Below are positions 34,732 to 43,637 of a DNA stretch of 64,000 nt, one piece after another. The notes under the pieces are model-generated. The model searched no databases. It had not been told where the DNA came from and saw nothing but the letters and a program-made list of their open reading frames with translations. Both the position numbers and the translations under genes were made by a program. Numbering within the stretch: position 1 is the first letter of the stretch; every line of letters begins with the position of its first letter. Source of the stretch: Bacteroidaceae bacterium (GTDB taxonomy: Bacteria > Bacteroidota > Bacteroidia > Bacteroidales > Bacteroidaceae); NCBI GenBank assembly GCA_017416705.1, contig JAFQBG010000010.1, forward strand, positions 1-64,000, read 5' to 3'.

Positions 34732-35892
34732 TTATATGGTATCCGACATATAACCCTTTGGCAGCGTTCGGCAATTATATCCGAATGCCATAGCTTCGCC
34801 GTATGCTCCTGCCGAACGTATGGCAAGAATATCGCCACGGCTCACTTGCGGCAGTTCCACATCCTTACAGAACACATCGGACGACTCGCACACAGGACCC
34901 ACCACATCGTAGGAATCGCATGGTGCCGACGATGTCAGATTTTCTATTTTATGATATGCGCCATACATGGCAGGACGAACAAGGTCGTTCATGCCGGCAT
35001 CGACAATGGCAAATTTTTTGCACGTGCCCTCCTTGACATAAGTAACACGCGTTATAAGCGAACCGCACTGCCCCACCAAGCTACGTCCTAACTCAAAATG
35101 CAGCTGCTGTCCTTCGAACAGATGCAAGTGTTTTGCATAGGTATCGAAATATAAGCGAAAATCGGGTACATCGTACTCGTCGGGAGCATCGTAACGTATG
35201 CCAAGACCGCCACCCACATTCACATGAGGCAGTATAATCCCTTTATTGTCGCGCAGGTGTATCTGTAACTCGTTCACCCTGTTGCACAAGGCTATGAAAT
35301 CGTCCATGACAAGTATTTGCGAACCTATATGAAAGTGTAATCCTATTAGCTTCACATGCTTGCACGAGTCAATGACGCTTAGCACATCGTCCAATTGCTC
35401 ATAGTTTATTCCGAATTTGTTTTCGGCAAGCCCCGTGGTTATGTTTGCATGGGTATGGGCACCCACATTGGGGTTTATTCTTATGGCTATTTGTGTAACT
35501 GCCGATTTTGCAGCCGACAAACGCTCTATGGCCTGTATCTCGGGGATGGACTCCGCGTTAAGGCAGAATATGCCGGCATCTATGGCCAACGATATCTCTT
35601 TGTCTGTTTTACCCACACCGGCAAAAACTATTTTGTCGGGCGATATTCCGGCTGCTAATGCTGCCTGCACTTCGCCACCGCTGACACAATCGGCACCCAA
35701 CCCTTGCTTGCACACCATGGACAATATCTGCGGATTAAAATTGGCTTTCACTGCATAGTGCACATGATAGCCTTTGTGTTTGGATGCTTCGCGCAACGCT
35801 GTGGCCAACGTTTCGCGCAACAAGTCGGCGTCGTAATAATAGAAAGGAGTGTCTATTCCTTCGAAGGCTTTGACGGGGAAATTGGCTCTCAT
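34732..35892 (-). CDS. lysA: Diaminopimelate decarboxylase
   Basis: Makes L-lysine from meso-diaminopimelate using PLP. The 386-residue fold III decarboxylase has the PLP-lysine motif HYAVKANFNPQIL, HFHIGSQ, the Gly-rich NVGGGLGIRYD, the EPGR-like ELGRSLVGQCG, and the dimer-partner Cys in GPVCESSDVFC. Its ATG overlaps the stop of lysC by 4 bases (ATGA), so the first and last enzymes of the lysine route are translated together. Confidence 0.96.
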   Translation of the reverse strand: MRANFPVKAFEGIDTPFYYYDADLLRETLATALREASKHKGYHVHYAVKANFNPQILSMVCKQGLGADCVSGGEVQAALAAGISPDKIVFAGVGKTDKEISLAIDAGIFCLNAESIPEIQAIERLSAAKSAVTQIAIRINPNVGAHTHANITTGLAENKFGINYEQLDDVLSVIDSCKHVKLIGLHFHIGSQILVMDDFIALCNRVNELQIHLRDNKGIILPHVNVGGGLGIRYDAPDEYDVPDFRLYFDTYAKHLHLFEGQQLHFELGRSLVGQCGSLITRVTYVKEGTCKKFAIVDAGMNDLVRPAMYGAYHKIENLTSSAPCDSYDVVGPVCESSDVFCKDVELPQVSRGDILAIRSAGAYGEAMAFGYNCRTLPKGYMSDTI

Positions 35893-37214
35893 TTTTTTGC
35901 GTTGAATATAGTGTTACTCAACGAGCGCAATGCACGCTCTTTGTCTTCCTCGCGCACAAGGAACGATATATTGTAGTTGCTGCCACCATACGACACCATG
36001 CGCACAGGAATATCCTTCATGGCCTCCATTGCTCGTGCCTCGAAACCAACGTGTTCCCAGTTAAGGTCGCCCACAACACATATTATACACATGTCGCGAT
36101 CGACTGTTACTGTTCCGTATTTCTGTAATTCATCGACTATTTGCTCCAATTTGCGATCGTCGTCGATAGAGACCGAAACACCAACCTCCGATGTACATAT
36201 CATATCTATCGAAGTCTTATATGTTTCGAACACCTCGAATACCTTACGCAAAAATCCGTAGGCTAAAAGCATGCGACCCGATTTTATCTTCACAGCTGTT
36301 ATGCCGTCTTTTGCAGCTATGGCTTTTATCTCGCCGGGTTGTGTCAGATTGTTGTCTATAAGTGTTCCTTGTGCCGATGGGTCCATGGTATTGAGCAGAC
36401 GCACTGGGGTCCCTGTCAGTTTTGCAGGCAATATACATGTGGGATGCAGAATTTTTGCTCCGAAATATGCCAGCTCGGCCGATTCCTCGAAGTGCAGGTG
36501 GTGTACAGGCGATGTGTTATCCACTATTCTCGGGTCGTTGTTGTGCATACCGTCTATATCGGTCCATATTTGTACCTCGGATGCGTTTACCGCTGCTCCT
36601 ATCAGGGTTGCTGTATAGTCGCTGCCGCCGCGTTGCAAATTGTCGATGTTGCCTAAATAGTTCAGGCATACAAAGCCTTGGGCTATGTATATGCGACCTT
36701 TTGCATCTAAATCGACAAGCGGCAATAGATGTTCGCGAATATATCCCAAGTCGGGTTCGCCGTTTGAGGACAGACGCATGAAGTCAAATGAATTCAGCAA
36801 CACGGCATCGAGCCCCAATTCCTGCATATATAATGTGACCATATTGGTGGACATTATCTCGCCTTGCGCTATTATCTCTTTCTCTAAATTTTCGGTCAAT
36901 GGCTGTTGTGCCAAGTTGCGCAAATGATTAAAAACCTCGGATACTTTGGCTGTGGCCTTTTGTGCATACTCCTCGGTGCTGTATAGCTCTTTTATTGTAT
37001 GCTTATATTTGTCTTGCAGGAATGTGGAGTGCTCGCATGCACCTATCGCATTCTGGTTTTTTAAATAATTTGTGAACTCTATTAATGAATTTGTGGTGCC
37101 CGACATGGCCGAGAGAACAACGATTTTTGTCTCGCCGTCGGAAATTAATTTTACAACACCTTTCATACGCTCGGCCGAGCCGACCGATGTTCCTCCGAAT
37201 TTTAATACTTTCAT
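35889..37214 (-). CDS. lysC: Aspartate kinase
   Basis: Phosphorylates aspartate, the entry step to lysine, threonine and methionine. The 441-residue monofunctional kinase starts MKVLKFGGTSVGSAERM (KFGGTS motif), has GGSDYTATLIGAAVNA in the catalytic core and two ACT domains after about residue 300, where lysine or threonine feedback would act. No homoserine dehydrogenase domain is fused. It sits between an FtsE-like ATPase gene (36-base gap) and lysA (4-base overlap), so all three may share one transcript. Confidence 0.96.
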   Translation of the reverse strand: MKVLKFGGTSVGSAERMKGVVKLISDGETKIVVLSAMSGTTNSLIEFTNYLKNQNAIGACEHSTFLQDKYKHTIKELYSTEEYAQKATAKVSEVFNHLRNLAQQPLTENLEKEIIAQGEIMSTNMVTLYMQELGLDAVLLNSFDFMRLSSNGEPDLGYIREHLLPLVDLDAKGRIYIAQGFVCLNYLGNIDNLQRGGSDYTATLIGAAVNASEVQIWTDIDGMHNNDPRIVDNTSPVHHLHFEESAELAYFGAKILHPTCILPAKLTGTPVRLLNTMDPSAQGTLIDNNLTQPGEIKAIAAKDGITAVKIKSGRMLLAYGFLRKVFEVFETYKTSIDMICTSEVGVSVSIDDDRKLEQIVDELQKYGTVTVDRDMCIICVVGDLNWEHVGFEARAMEAMKDIPVRMVSYGGSNYNISFLVREEDKERALRSLSNTIFNAKK

Positions 37215-37250
37215 ATTTATTATTTTTTATATTTTCGAATTATCTGTTTT

Positions 37251-38279
37251 TTAACAATCGACGGTTTGTTCATCGTCGCACGTGGCATGTTGGCTTGTGG
37301 CTTGGGTGGCGTTATCGCAAGCCACATTCTGCGGCTGTTCATTTGAGATGGCAGGGCCACTTGTGGTTACCGATTGAACCGCTGCGTGTGTTTCGGTTGC
37401 CGTTGCGGGGGCTACGGATGCCACTGCGGGGGTTTCAGTTGCCACTACGGGGGTTACGACTGCCACTGCGGGTGTTTCAGTTGCTGTTGCGGGTGTTTCA
37501 GCTGCCACTACGGGGGCTACGGATGCCGCTGCTACAACCGGAGTCGGCACTGCGGGTTGTTCCGGCCTTGCTTCATCATTTTTCTCGTTGTTTACGGCAC
37601 GAGCCTCGGCATCGACAATGGTCAAACGGCCTCCTTTGCAATAGAATTCGCGTGCTGGAAATTGTTTTGGCCACTGTTCGTTGTGTGTAATCATTATTAC
37701 GGCGGTGCCTTCCTCGCGACATATTCTATGCAGGAGTGTCATAATTTTACGTCCTGCCTCGTTGTCCAAATTTCCGGTGGGTTCGTCGGCAAGTATCAAT
37801 TCGGGACGGTTTAGTATGGCACGCGCTATAACAATTCGCTGCTGCTCGCCTCCCGAAAGTTCGTGTGGCATTTTGTACCCTTTTTGGGGCAGTTCGACAA
37901 GCTCCAATACTTCGGCAATGCGTTTTTCTCTCTCACGTTTGCTTTTCCAGCCGGTACAGCGCAATACAAAATCGAGATTATCATAGACACTGCGGTCGGT
38001 CAACAATTGAAAATCCTGAAAAACCACACCAATACGTCGCCTCAACGACTGCAACTTGCGGCGTTTTATTTTGCGCATATTATATTCGCCAAACAGCGTG
38101 GCATTGCCGTCGTGTATATCCACCTCGCCGTACATTGTTTTTATAAGCGATGATTTACCCGAACCTACGGCACCTAACAAATAGGCAAATTCGCCTGCAT
38201 CCAAAGTGAATGTCACATCTTCCAAAATAATCTTGGAATCGATGTGTATATCAACATTTTTATAGCTAATTATGGACAT
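37251..38279 (-). CDS. ftsE: FtsE-like ABC transporter ATPase with a long repeat-rich C-terminal tail
   Basis: The first 225 or so residues are a complete ABC ATPase: Walker A GAVGSGKSS, Q-loop VFQDFQLL, signature LSGGEQQR, Walker B LILADEPTGNLD and switch His in MITHNEQ. This matches FtsE, which with FtsX links division to cell-wall hydrolysis. The last ~115 residues are extra: an Ala/Thr/Val/Pro/Glu-rich tail with imperfect TETPAVA-type repeats (DNA repeats near 37390-37550) ending in a Cys-containing segment. FtsE proteins usually stop near 220-230. The start at 38279 is chosen because a promoter box lies inside the longer frame; no ftsX is adjacent. Confidence 0.85.
   Translation of the reverse strand: MSIISYKNVDIHIDSKIILEDVTFTLDAGEFAYLLGAVGSGKSSLIKTMYGEVDIHDGNATLFGEYNMRKIKRRKLQSLRRRIGVVFQDFQLLTDRSVYDNLDFVLRCTGWKSKREREKRIAEVLELVELPQKGYKMPHELSGGEQQRIVIARAILNRPELILADEPTGNLDNEAGRKIMTLLHRICREEGTAVIMITHNEQWPKQFPAREFYCKGGRLTIVDAEARAVNNEKNDEARPEQPAVPTPVVAAASVAPVVAAETPATATETPAVAVVTPVVATETPAVASVAPATATETHAAVQSVTTSGPAISNEQPQNVACDNATQATSQHATCDDEQTVDC
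37390..37550 (-). repeat. Imperfect tandem repeats in the FtsE-like tail
   Basis: Units of about 30 bases, built from GCCACTGCGGGGGTTTCAGT-like text on the plus strand, recur several times with substitutions. They encode Ala/Val/Thr/Pro/Glu-rich repeats. Copy number could vary between strains by slippage. Confidence 0.7.
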
Positions 38280-38303
38280 AAAATGACACTTTTTTACATC
38301 CTG

Positions 38304-38311
38304 CGAAGATA
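38304..38311 (-). promoter_or_regulatory. Promoter -7 box for the FtsE-like gene
   Basis: CGAAGATA on the plus strand is TATCTTCG on the minus strand, one base off TAnnTTTG. It lies 25 bases upstream of the ATG at 38279. Confidence 0.45.
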
Positions 38312-38459
38312 CTACTAATTTTTCACAAATTGGTAGTGTCGGCGCCATAAAGTTCTATTACGAGATGTAAAAACCAAGAAAAAAAAGGAAATATAGTTAT
38401 ACTTTATTACATCGTGTTATTAAATCGAAAAAACAGATTATACTTCGCAAAAAAAATTG

Positions 38460-38467
38460 TAAATTTG
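38460..38467 (+). promoter_or_regulatory. Promoter -7 box for the LytTR regulator gene
   Basis: TAAATTTG followed by CC matches TAnnTTTG. A MITE-like element (38488-38635) lies between it and the gene, so the leader would carry that element. Confidence 0.5.
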
Positions 38468-38487
38468 CCAAGAATTTTTACAACATC

Positions 38488-38635
38488 CTTAGACGCTGTT
38501 TGAATTTATATAGCCTACATAGCTTGCTATGCACGCTTCAAAAAAAGCAAACAACCATTTTTGAATATAAAAAAACGGCAAGGCGAACAGTTTGCGTAAG
38601 AAAACAACTTTGAAAATTCAAGCAACTTCTTAGAA
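38488..38635. repeat. MITE-like element, copy 2
   Basis: About 148 bases with imperfect inverted ends: CTTAGACGCTGTTTGAATTT on the left, and AAATTCAAGCAACTTCTTAG on the right, whose complement agrees at 16 of 20 positions. It encodes nothing and shares end and interior sequence with the elements at 1831-2008 and 46033-46109. It lies in the leader of the LytTR gene. Confidence 0.65.
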
Positions 38636-38655
38636 AAGTATAAACAAACAAAAAT

Positions 38656-39549
38656 ATGCCAACAACATATACATCGGTTCTATTCTCAAAAGCACCCAAG
38701 TATCTTTTGGAAAAAAGAAATCAAATTATAATGGTGCTTTTTGTTTCTATATTCGCCATTATATTTATAAACATATTCAAGCCCTTCGAGTCGAACCAAT
38801 GGATTGAGAACAAGGGATATAGCACCACCATGTATTTTGCATGGTCTTCGATATTGGTGATTTTGGGTATGTCGGTAGTGGCTATCAGTAGGGTTATCAT
38901 GTACAGATATTCGCAAAAACCCACGAACCACATAACTATTCTGCAATATATACTATGGGTATTTGTGGAACTGCTGCTGCTTGCCGGCGCATTCACCATA
39001 CTTGCCATTATAACGAGTAAGCGCGGTAATATAAGCCTTAATTCCGTCGATCCGCTTGTGATATATATGCAGGCTATGCAAAACACGGTATATATTCTAT
39101 TTATCCCCTATTTGCTTAGTATTATGTTTTTTTCGTATCAGGAGAAGAACGCCAAGCTAAAAGAATTGATGAACGAAAATATAGGCTTCAAGTCGAGTGC
39201 GCTCATATCGTTCCGGGATGAACGCGGTGTATTGCAATTGTCGGTGGCCAAGGAGAACCTGCTTTACATTGAGTCGGCCGACAATTATATATGTATATGG
39301 TACATCAAAAACGACAATCTGAAAAAACAGCTGATACGTATAACAATGAAGGAGATTAGCGAACAGCTTGCCGATACAAACATTGTTCGCTGCCATCGCT
39401 CCTACATGGTAAATCTCGACCTTGTAAAAGTTATGCGTCGCGAGAAAGAGAACCTTTTTCTGGAACTTGGTTACCCCAACATAAAAGAAATTCCAATATC
39501 GAGAACTTATGGCGAGCAGGTGCTTCGTCGTCTCATGCCTATACAATAA
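38656..39549 (+). CDS. Membrane-bound LytTR DNA-binding regulator
   Basis: A 297-residue protein with four membrane segments (about residues 22-42, 56-82, 98-120, 140-160) joined by a short linker to a C-terminal LytTR domain (about 195-295). The domain shows LLYIESADNYICIWY, VRCHRSYMVNLDLVKVM and the closing IPISRTYGEQVLRRL. Proteins of this form regulate transcription from the membrane in Bacteroidota without an aspartate receiver. No histidine kinase or obvious target is adjacent; purN follows after 12 bases. Confidence 0.88.
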   Translation: MPTTYTSVLFSKAPKYLLEKRNQIIMVLFVSIFAIIFINIFKPFESNQWIENKGYSTTMYFAWSSILVILGMSVVAISRVIMYRYSQKPTNHITILQYILWVFVELLLLAGAFTILAIITSKRGNISLNSVDPLVIYMQAMQNTVYILFIPYLLSIMFFSYQEKNAKLKELMNENIGFKSSALISFRDERGVLQLSVAKENLLYIESADNYICIWYIKNDNLKKQLIRITMKEISEQLADTNIVRCHRSYMVNLDLVKVMRREKENLFLELGYPNIKEIPISRTYGEQVLRRLMPIQ

Positions 39550-39561
39550 CACACATACAAA

Positions 39562-40134
39562 ATGAAAAATATTGCAATTTTTGCCTCGGGCAGTGGTTCC
39601 AACGCCGAGAATATAGCTAACTATTTTGCCCATTCCGAGTATGCACAGGTATCGCTTATTGTAGCAAACAACCCACAAGCATTCGTACTGGAACGCGCCA
39701 AACGGTTGAATGTAGAAGCCATCACCATTACAAAAAACGAATTTATGGCATGCGACGCACTCATCGAGGAGTTAGCAAAGCGTGACATAGATTTTATAGT
39801 GCTTGCAGGATTTCTGCTTTTAGTTCCACAAAAATTAATTGACGCCTATCCCGGACGCATTGTCAATATACATCCGGCACTATTGCCCAAGCATGGTGGC
39901 AAAGGGATGTATGGCGACCGCGTACACGAATCGGTTGTAGCGGCTGGCGACACCGAGAGCGGCATAACCATCCATCTTATTGATGGCGACTACGACAAGG
40001 GCACTACTTTCTTTCAAGCCACATGCCCTGTATTGCCCACAGACACTCCACACGATGTAGCCGAGAAGGTACATGCCTTGGAATACAAACATTTTCCACG
40101 TGTCATAGAGGAAATAATGCATAGCTTGGACTGA
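39562..40134 (+). CDS. purN: Phosphoribosylglycinamide formyltransferase
   Basis: Transfers formyl from 10-formyl-tetrahydrofolate to GAR in purine synthesis. The 190-residue enzyme begins KNIAIFASGSGSNAENI (GAR phosphate site), and has the catalytic triad region IVNIHPALLPKHGGKGMYG (Asn, His) with Asp in LIDGDYDKG. Normal length. It follows the LytTR regulator closely and may share its transcript, though the functions are unrelated. Confidence 0.95.
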   Translation: MKNIAIFASGSGSNAENIANYFAHSEYAQVSLIVANNPQAFVLERAKRLNVEAITITKNEFMACDALIEELAKRDIDFIVLAGFLLLVPQKLIDAYPGRIVNIHPALLPKHGGKGMYGDRVHESVVAAGDTESGITIHLIDGDYDKGTTFFQATCPVLPTDTPHDVAEKVHALEYKHFPRVIEEIMHSLD

Positions 40135-40164
40135 TTTTTCCACACATATAAGGCATCGCAAAAT

Positions 40165-40200
40165 AAAAATACCCTCCAAAGAACTTTGGAGGGTATTTTT
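40165..40200. terminator. Bidirectional terminator between purN and gcvPB
   Basis: A perfect 17-bp stem (AAAAATACCCTCCAAAG and its complement) with a 2-base centre, A-run on one side and T-run on the other. It ends 19 bases from the stop of gcvPB. Confidence 0.95.
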
Positions 40201-40219
40201 GTATAGAGCCGCTATTGGG

Positions 40220-41686
40220 TTATCCTTTCATTTGTTTATATGTGGTTTTAGGGAAACGAGCAGCCGTTGTCTCGTCAAGACGACGTACCGGCGTTGTGTG
40301 GGGTGCGCTCTTCACCACATCGGGGTTCTCAATAGCCTCCTTTGCCACTTTTTTCATTACGGCTATAAATTCGTCAAGCGTCTCCTTGCTTTCTGTTTCC
40401 GTAGGTTCAATCATTATGCTCTGATGGAACAACAGCGGGAAGTAGATGGTGGGAGCATGGTAGCCATAATCCAATAGACGCTTAGCTATATCGAGGGTTG
40501 TGACACCGGTGGACTTATCGGCAAGACCATCGAACACAAATTCGTGCTTACAAACGCCCTCGATGGGCAAATAGTATTCGTTCTTTAACGATTCCTTAAC
40601 GTAGTTTGCGTTAAGAACGGCAAGAGGACCAACCATTTTAACATTCTCGCGTCCCAATGTGAGTATGTAGGTATATGCGCGCATGATGACTCCGAAGTTT
40701 CCAAGGAAATTCGACACATAACCCGATGATTTTTCATCGGTTGCGATATAGAACTTACCATCGTCCGATTTTTTCACTTGCGGATTGGGCAACAAGTGTT
40801 CAAGTCCCTCGCGCACGCCAACAGGACCATCGCCGGGGCCTCCGCCACCATGCGGTGTGGAGAATGTCTTATGCAAATTGATGTGCATGATATCGAAGCC
40901 CATATCGCCGGGACGACACTTACCCAAAACAGCGTTCAGGTTGGCTCCATCGTAGTAGAGCAAACCGCCACACTCGTGAACAAGACGCGAAATCTCGGGA
41001 ATTTCGGTCTCGAAAATTCCAAGGGTATTTGGGTTTGTCATCATGATACCTGCCACTGTGTCGTCGAGCAACGGTTTCAAATCCTCGACATCGACGGTAC
41101 CTTTGGCTGTGGATTTAACCTCGACAATTTGCAAGCCACACACTGCGGCACTCGCGGGGTTTGTTCCATGTGCACTGTCGGGAACAATGACCTTGGTACG
41201 TTTTAAATCACCGCGTTGGATGTGATATTGACGCATTATCATGAGGCCTGTCAACTCGCCATGAGCACCCGCATAGGGGTTCAGTGTGAAAGCCGAAAGA
41301 CCGCTTATCTCGGATAGAGAGGCTGCCAGATTGTAATATACTTCGAGTGCGCCTTGTGCATACTCGACAGGTGTTTCGGGATGCAAGCCGGTGAAGGCAT
41401 GGTGCGCAGCTATCTCCTCGTTTATACGAGGGTTATATTTCATTGTGCAACTGCCAAGAGGATAGAAACCGGTGTCAACACCAAAGTTTTTGTTCGACAG
41501 ATTGGTGTAGTGACGTACAACGTCGAACTCGGTAACTTCGGGCAGTTCGGGCTTGCTCTCGCGTTTAAGATTTTCGGGCAAGCCACAGCACATACAGTAT
41601 CCTTCTACCTGTTTTTTGGGAAGGGAATATCCCACGCGTCCCTCTTTCGAGAGTTCAAAAATCAGTTTGTCATAATTACGTATCAT
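40220..41686 (-). CDS. gcvPB: Glycine dehydrogenase (decarboxylating) subunit 2
   Basis: The PLP-carrying half of the split P-protein of the glycine cleavage system. The 488-residue protein has the PLP lysine in INLHKTFSTPHGGGGPG, preceded by YYDGANLNAVLG. With subunit 1 it decarboxylates glycine and passes the methylamine to lipoyl-GcvH. It is the last gene of the lplA-gcvTHPAPB set, 18 bases after gcvPA. Confidence 0.96.
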   Translation of the reverse strand: MIRNYDKLIFELSKEGRVGYSLPKKQVEGYCMCCGLPENLKRESKPELPEVTEFDVVRHYTNLSNKNFGVDTGFYPLGSCTMKYNPRINEEIAAHHAFTGLHPETPVEYAQGALEVYYNLAASLSEISGLSAFTLNPYAGAHGELTGLMIMRQYHIQRGDLKRTKVIVPDSAHGTNPASAAVCGLQIVEVKSTAKGTVDVEDLKPLLDDTVAGIMMTNPNTLGIFETEIPEISRLVHECGGLLYYDGANLNAVLGKCRPGDMGFDIMHINLHKTFSTPHGGGGPGDGPVGVREGLEHLLPNPQVKKSDDGKFYIATDEKSSGYVSNFLGNFGVIMRAYTYILTLGRENVKMVGPLAVLNANYVKESLKNEYYLPIEGVCKHEFVFDGLADKSTGVTTLDIAKRLLDYGYHAPTIYFPLLFHQSIMIEPTETESKETLDEFIAVMKKVAKEAIENPDVVKSAPHTTPVRRLDETTAARFPKTTYKQMKG

Positions 41687-41704
41687 AGATATATCCTCCC
41701 TTTT

Positions 41705-43021
41705 TTATAAATTCTTTACTGTTTCGACCAATAAGTCCATTTCGGCCTTGGTACGTTGTTCTGTGACACACAACAGGAGGGTGTCATCGGATATACGTAC
41801 ACCGCCCAATATGCCTTTTTCGAGCAACGCTGCTTGTATTGTCTTTGTATCGACTGTTGTTTTCACAGCAAACTCGTTCAAGAATGGTTTATCGTATGCC
41901 ATGGTACATTTGCCTGTTGCCACAAGTTGGTCGGCAAGATAGTGGGCACCGGCATAGGATAGTTTATTTACCTCTTTGAGTCCCTTGCTACCCATCAACG
42001 ACATATATATTGTGACATACAATGCCATTAACGATTGGTTGGAGCAGATGTTGCTGTTGGCTTTCTCGCGACGAATATGTTGCTCGCGTGCCTGCAATGT
42101 GAGTACGAAGGCGCGTTTGCCATCGACATCGGTTGTACTGCCGACGATACGTCCGGGAAGTTTACGAACCAATGAATTGGTACATGCAAGGTATCCAACG
42201 TATGGGCCACCATAGTTCATGGGTATTCCCAGCGATTGTGCATCGCCGCATGCTATATCGGCACCCCACTCCGTCGGTGTTTTTAACACTGCAAGCGACA
42301 TGGGATTGACATTCATTATCATGAGGGCCTTTTTGGCATGGCATACATCGGCTACACCGGAATAATCCTCGACTATTCCGTAGAAGTTAGGCTGTGCCAA
42401 TACTACGCCTGCTACATCGTCGCCTTGCAGCTTGGCTTCCAAGTCGGCAATATCGGTGACGCCGTCTTTTTCGGCTACTGTTTCTATTTCAATGCCGTTG
42501 TACTTGGCATAGGTTTCGACAACGCGCTTTACTTTGGGGTTCATTGTTGCCGACAGCAATACTTTATTGCGTTTTTTTGCAGCTGCCACCGACATCATGA
42601 CAGCCTCGGCGGTTGCGGTGCATCCGTCGTACATCGAGGCATTTGTCACATCCATACCGGTGAGCTCACATATCATAGACTGATACTCGAAGATATATTG
42701 CAATGTACCTTGTGAGATTTCGGGTTGATAGGGTGTGTATGCTGTCAAGAATTCTCCGCGCGATATTATAGGATTGATAATCGAGGGGGCGTAATGGTCC
42801 TCGACGCCGGCACCGGCAAAGCATACGAGCTTGCCGTTTTTATCGCCTAATGAATCTATGAATTTGCGTATTTCGGCCTCGGACATGGCTTCGGGAAGCG
42901 CAAATTCACGGTTGAACAGTAGTTGAGAGGGGATTTCACCATACAGGTCGTCCATAGATTTTAGTCCGGCAACCTGCAACATACTGTCAATATCTTCCGG
43001 GGTATGTGGGAAATATTTCAT
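41705..43021 (-). CDS. gcvPA: Glycine dehydrogenase (decarboxylating) subunit 1
   Basis: The partner half of the split P-protein, 438 residues, lacking the PLP lysine. Recognised by YTPYQPEISQGTLQYIFEYQ, MDVTNASMYDGCTATAEA and CGDAQSLGIPMNYGGPYVG. A perfect 17-bp hairpin lies in the 128-base gap between gcvH and this gene, so its expression may be set separately from gcvTH. Confidence 0.96.
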   Translation of the reverse strand: MKYFPHTPEDIDSMLQVAGLKSMDDLYGEIPSQLLFNREFALPEAMSEAEIRKFIDSLGDKNGKLVCFAGAGVEDHYAPSIINPIISRGEFLTAYTPYQPEISQGTLQYIFEYQSMICELTGMDVTNASMYDGCTATAEAVMMSVAAAKKRNKVLLSATMNPKVKRVVETYAKYNGIEIETVAEKDGVTDIADLEAKLQGDDVAGVVLAQPNFYGIVEDYSGVADVCHAKKALMIMNVNPMSLAVLKTPTEWGADIACGDAQSLGIPMNYGGPYVGYLACTNSLVRKLPGRIVGSTTDVDGKRAFVLTLQAREQHIRREKANSNICSNQSLMALYVTIYMSLMGSKGLKEVNKLSYAGAHYLADQLVATGKCTMAYDKPFLNEFAVKTTVDTKTIQAALLEKGILGGVRISDDTLLLCVTEQRTKAEMDLLVETVKNL

Positions 43022-43093
43022 TATGTTATTTTTTTATTTCTTATTCGGTATAATTATGTCATAATGCTTAATTACCAAGCATATATAACTTTG

Positions 43094-43137
43094 CAATGCA
43101 GTATCAAAGTCTTTTTATGAACTTTGATACTGCATTG
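43094..43137. other. Strong hairpin between gcvH and gcvPA
   Basis: CAATGCAGTATCAAAGT (43094-43110) and its exact complement (43121-43137) form a 17-bp stem with a 10-base loop. There is no U-tract on the minus strand, so it is not a standard terminator; it could stabilise or process the operon mRNA, or be an attenuator or a protein-binding palindrome. Confidence 0.7.
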
Positions 43138-43149
43138 TATCTGGTTTAA

Positions 43150-43530
43150 TTATTCACCCAAGAATGCTTTGTATGCCTCGGCTGACATCAGGTTCTGAAC
43201 CTCGCTTGCATCGGACAACTGAACTTTTATTACCCAGTTGGCATAGGGATCGGCGTTAATAAGTTCGGGTTGGTCGTTCAATGCGTCGTTTACTTCGACA
43301 ACGGTTCCGCTTACGGGCGATATAAGGTCGCTGGCTGCTTTTACGCTTTCCACTGCACCGAAATCGGCACCTGCCTCTACTTCGTCATCTACATCGGGCA
43401 TATCGACATATACGACATTACCCAACTCGTGCTGTGCATAATCGGTTATACCTACATAACCATACTCGCCTTCTACTTTCACGTACTCGTGAGACTCTGC
43501 ATAATAGAGTCCTTCTACAATTTTACTCAT
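43150..43530 (-). CDS. gcvH: Glycine cleavage system H protein
   Basis: The lipoyl carrier protein, 126 residues, normal length. The lipoylation site is Lys64 in GAVESVKAASDL. It starts with the family pattern GLYYAESHEYVKVEGEYGYV. It shuttles the aminomethyl group between the P, T and L proteins; lpd is not in the window. The neighbouring lplA gene supplies lipoate attachment. Confidence 0.97.
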   Translation of the reverse strand: MSKIVEGLYYAESHEYVKVEGEYGYVGITDYAQHELGNVVYVDMPDVDDEVEAGADFGAVESVKAASDLISPVSGTVVEVNDALNDQPELINADPYANWVIKVQLSDASEVQNLMSAEAYKAFLGE

Positions 43531-43637
43531 AATTATTAATTTTTATATTTGATATAAATAGATAAATATCGAACATCGGCTGCGCTCGCGGTGAAAAATA
43601 TTTTTGGCTTGATTGCAGCTATTTCTTATAACTTTTT

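Noticed and set aside
37390-37550. CRISPR-like repeats
   Set aside because: The ~30-base units have no spacers, are imperfect, and are in frame within the FtsE-like gene.
38280-38348. Longer N-terminus for the FtsE-like ATPase (start at 38348)
   Set aside because: The extra 23 residues match nothing, and the promoter box at 38304-38311 lies inside them.
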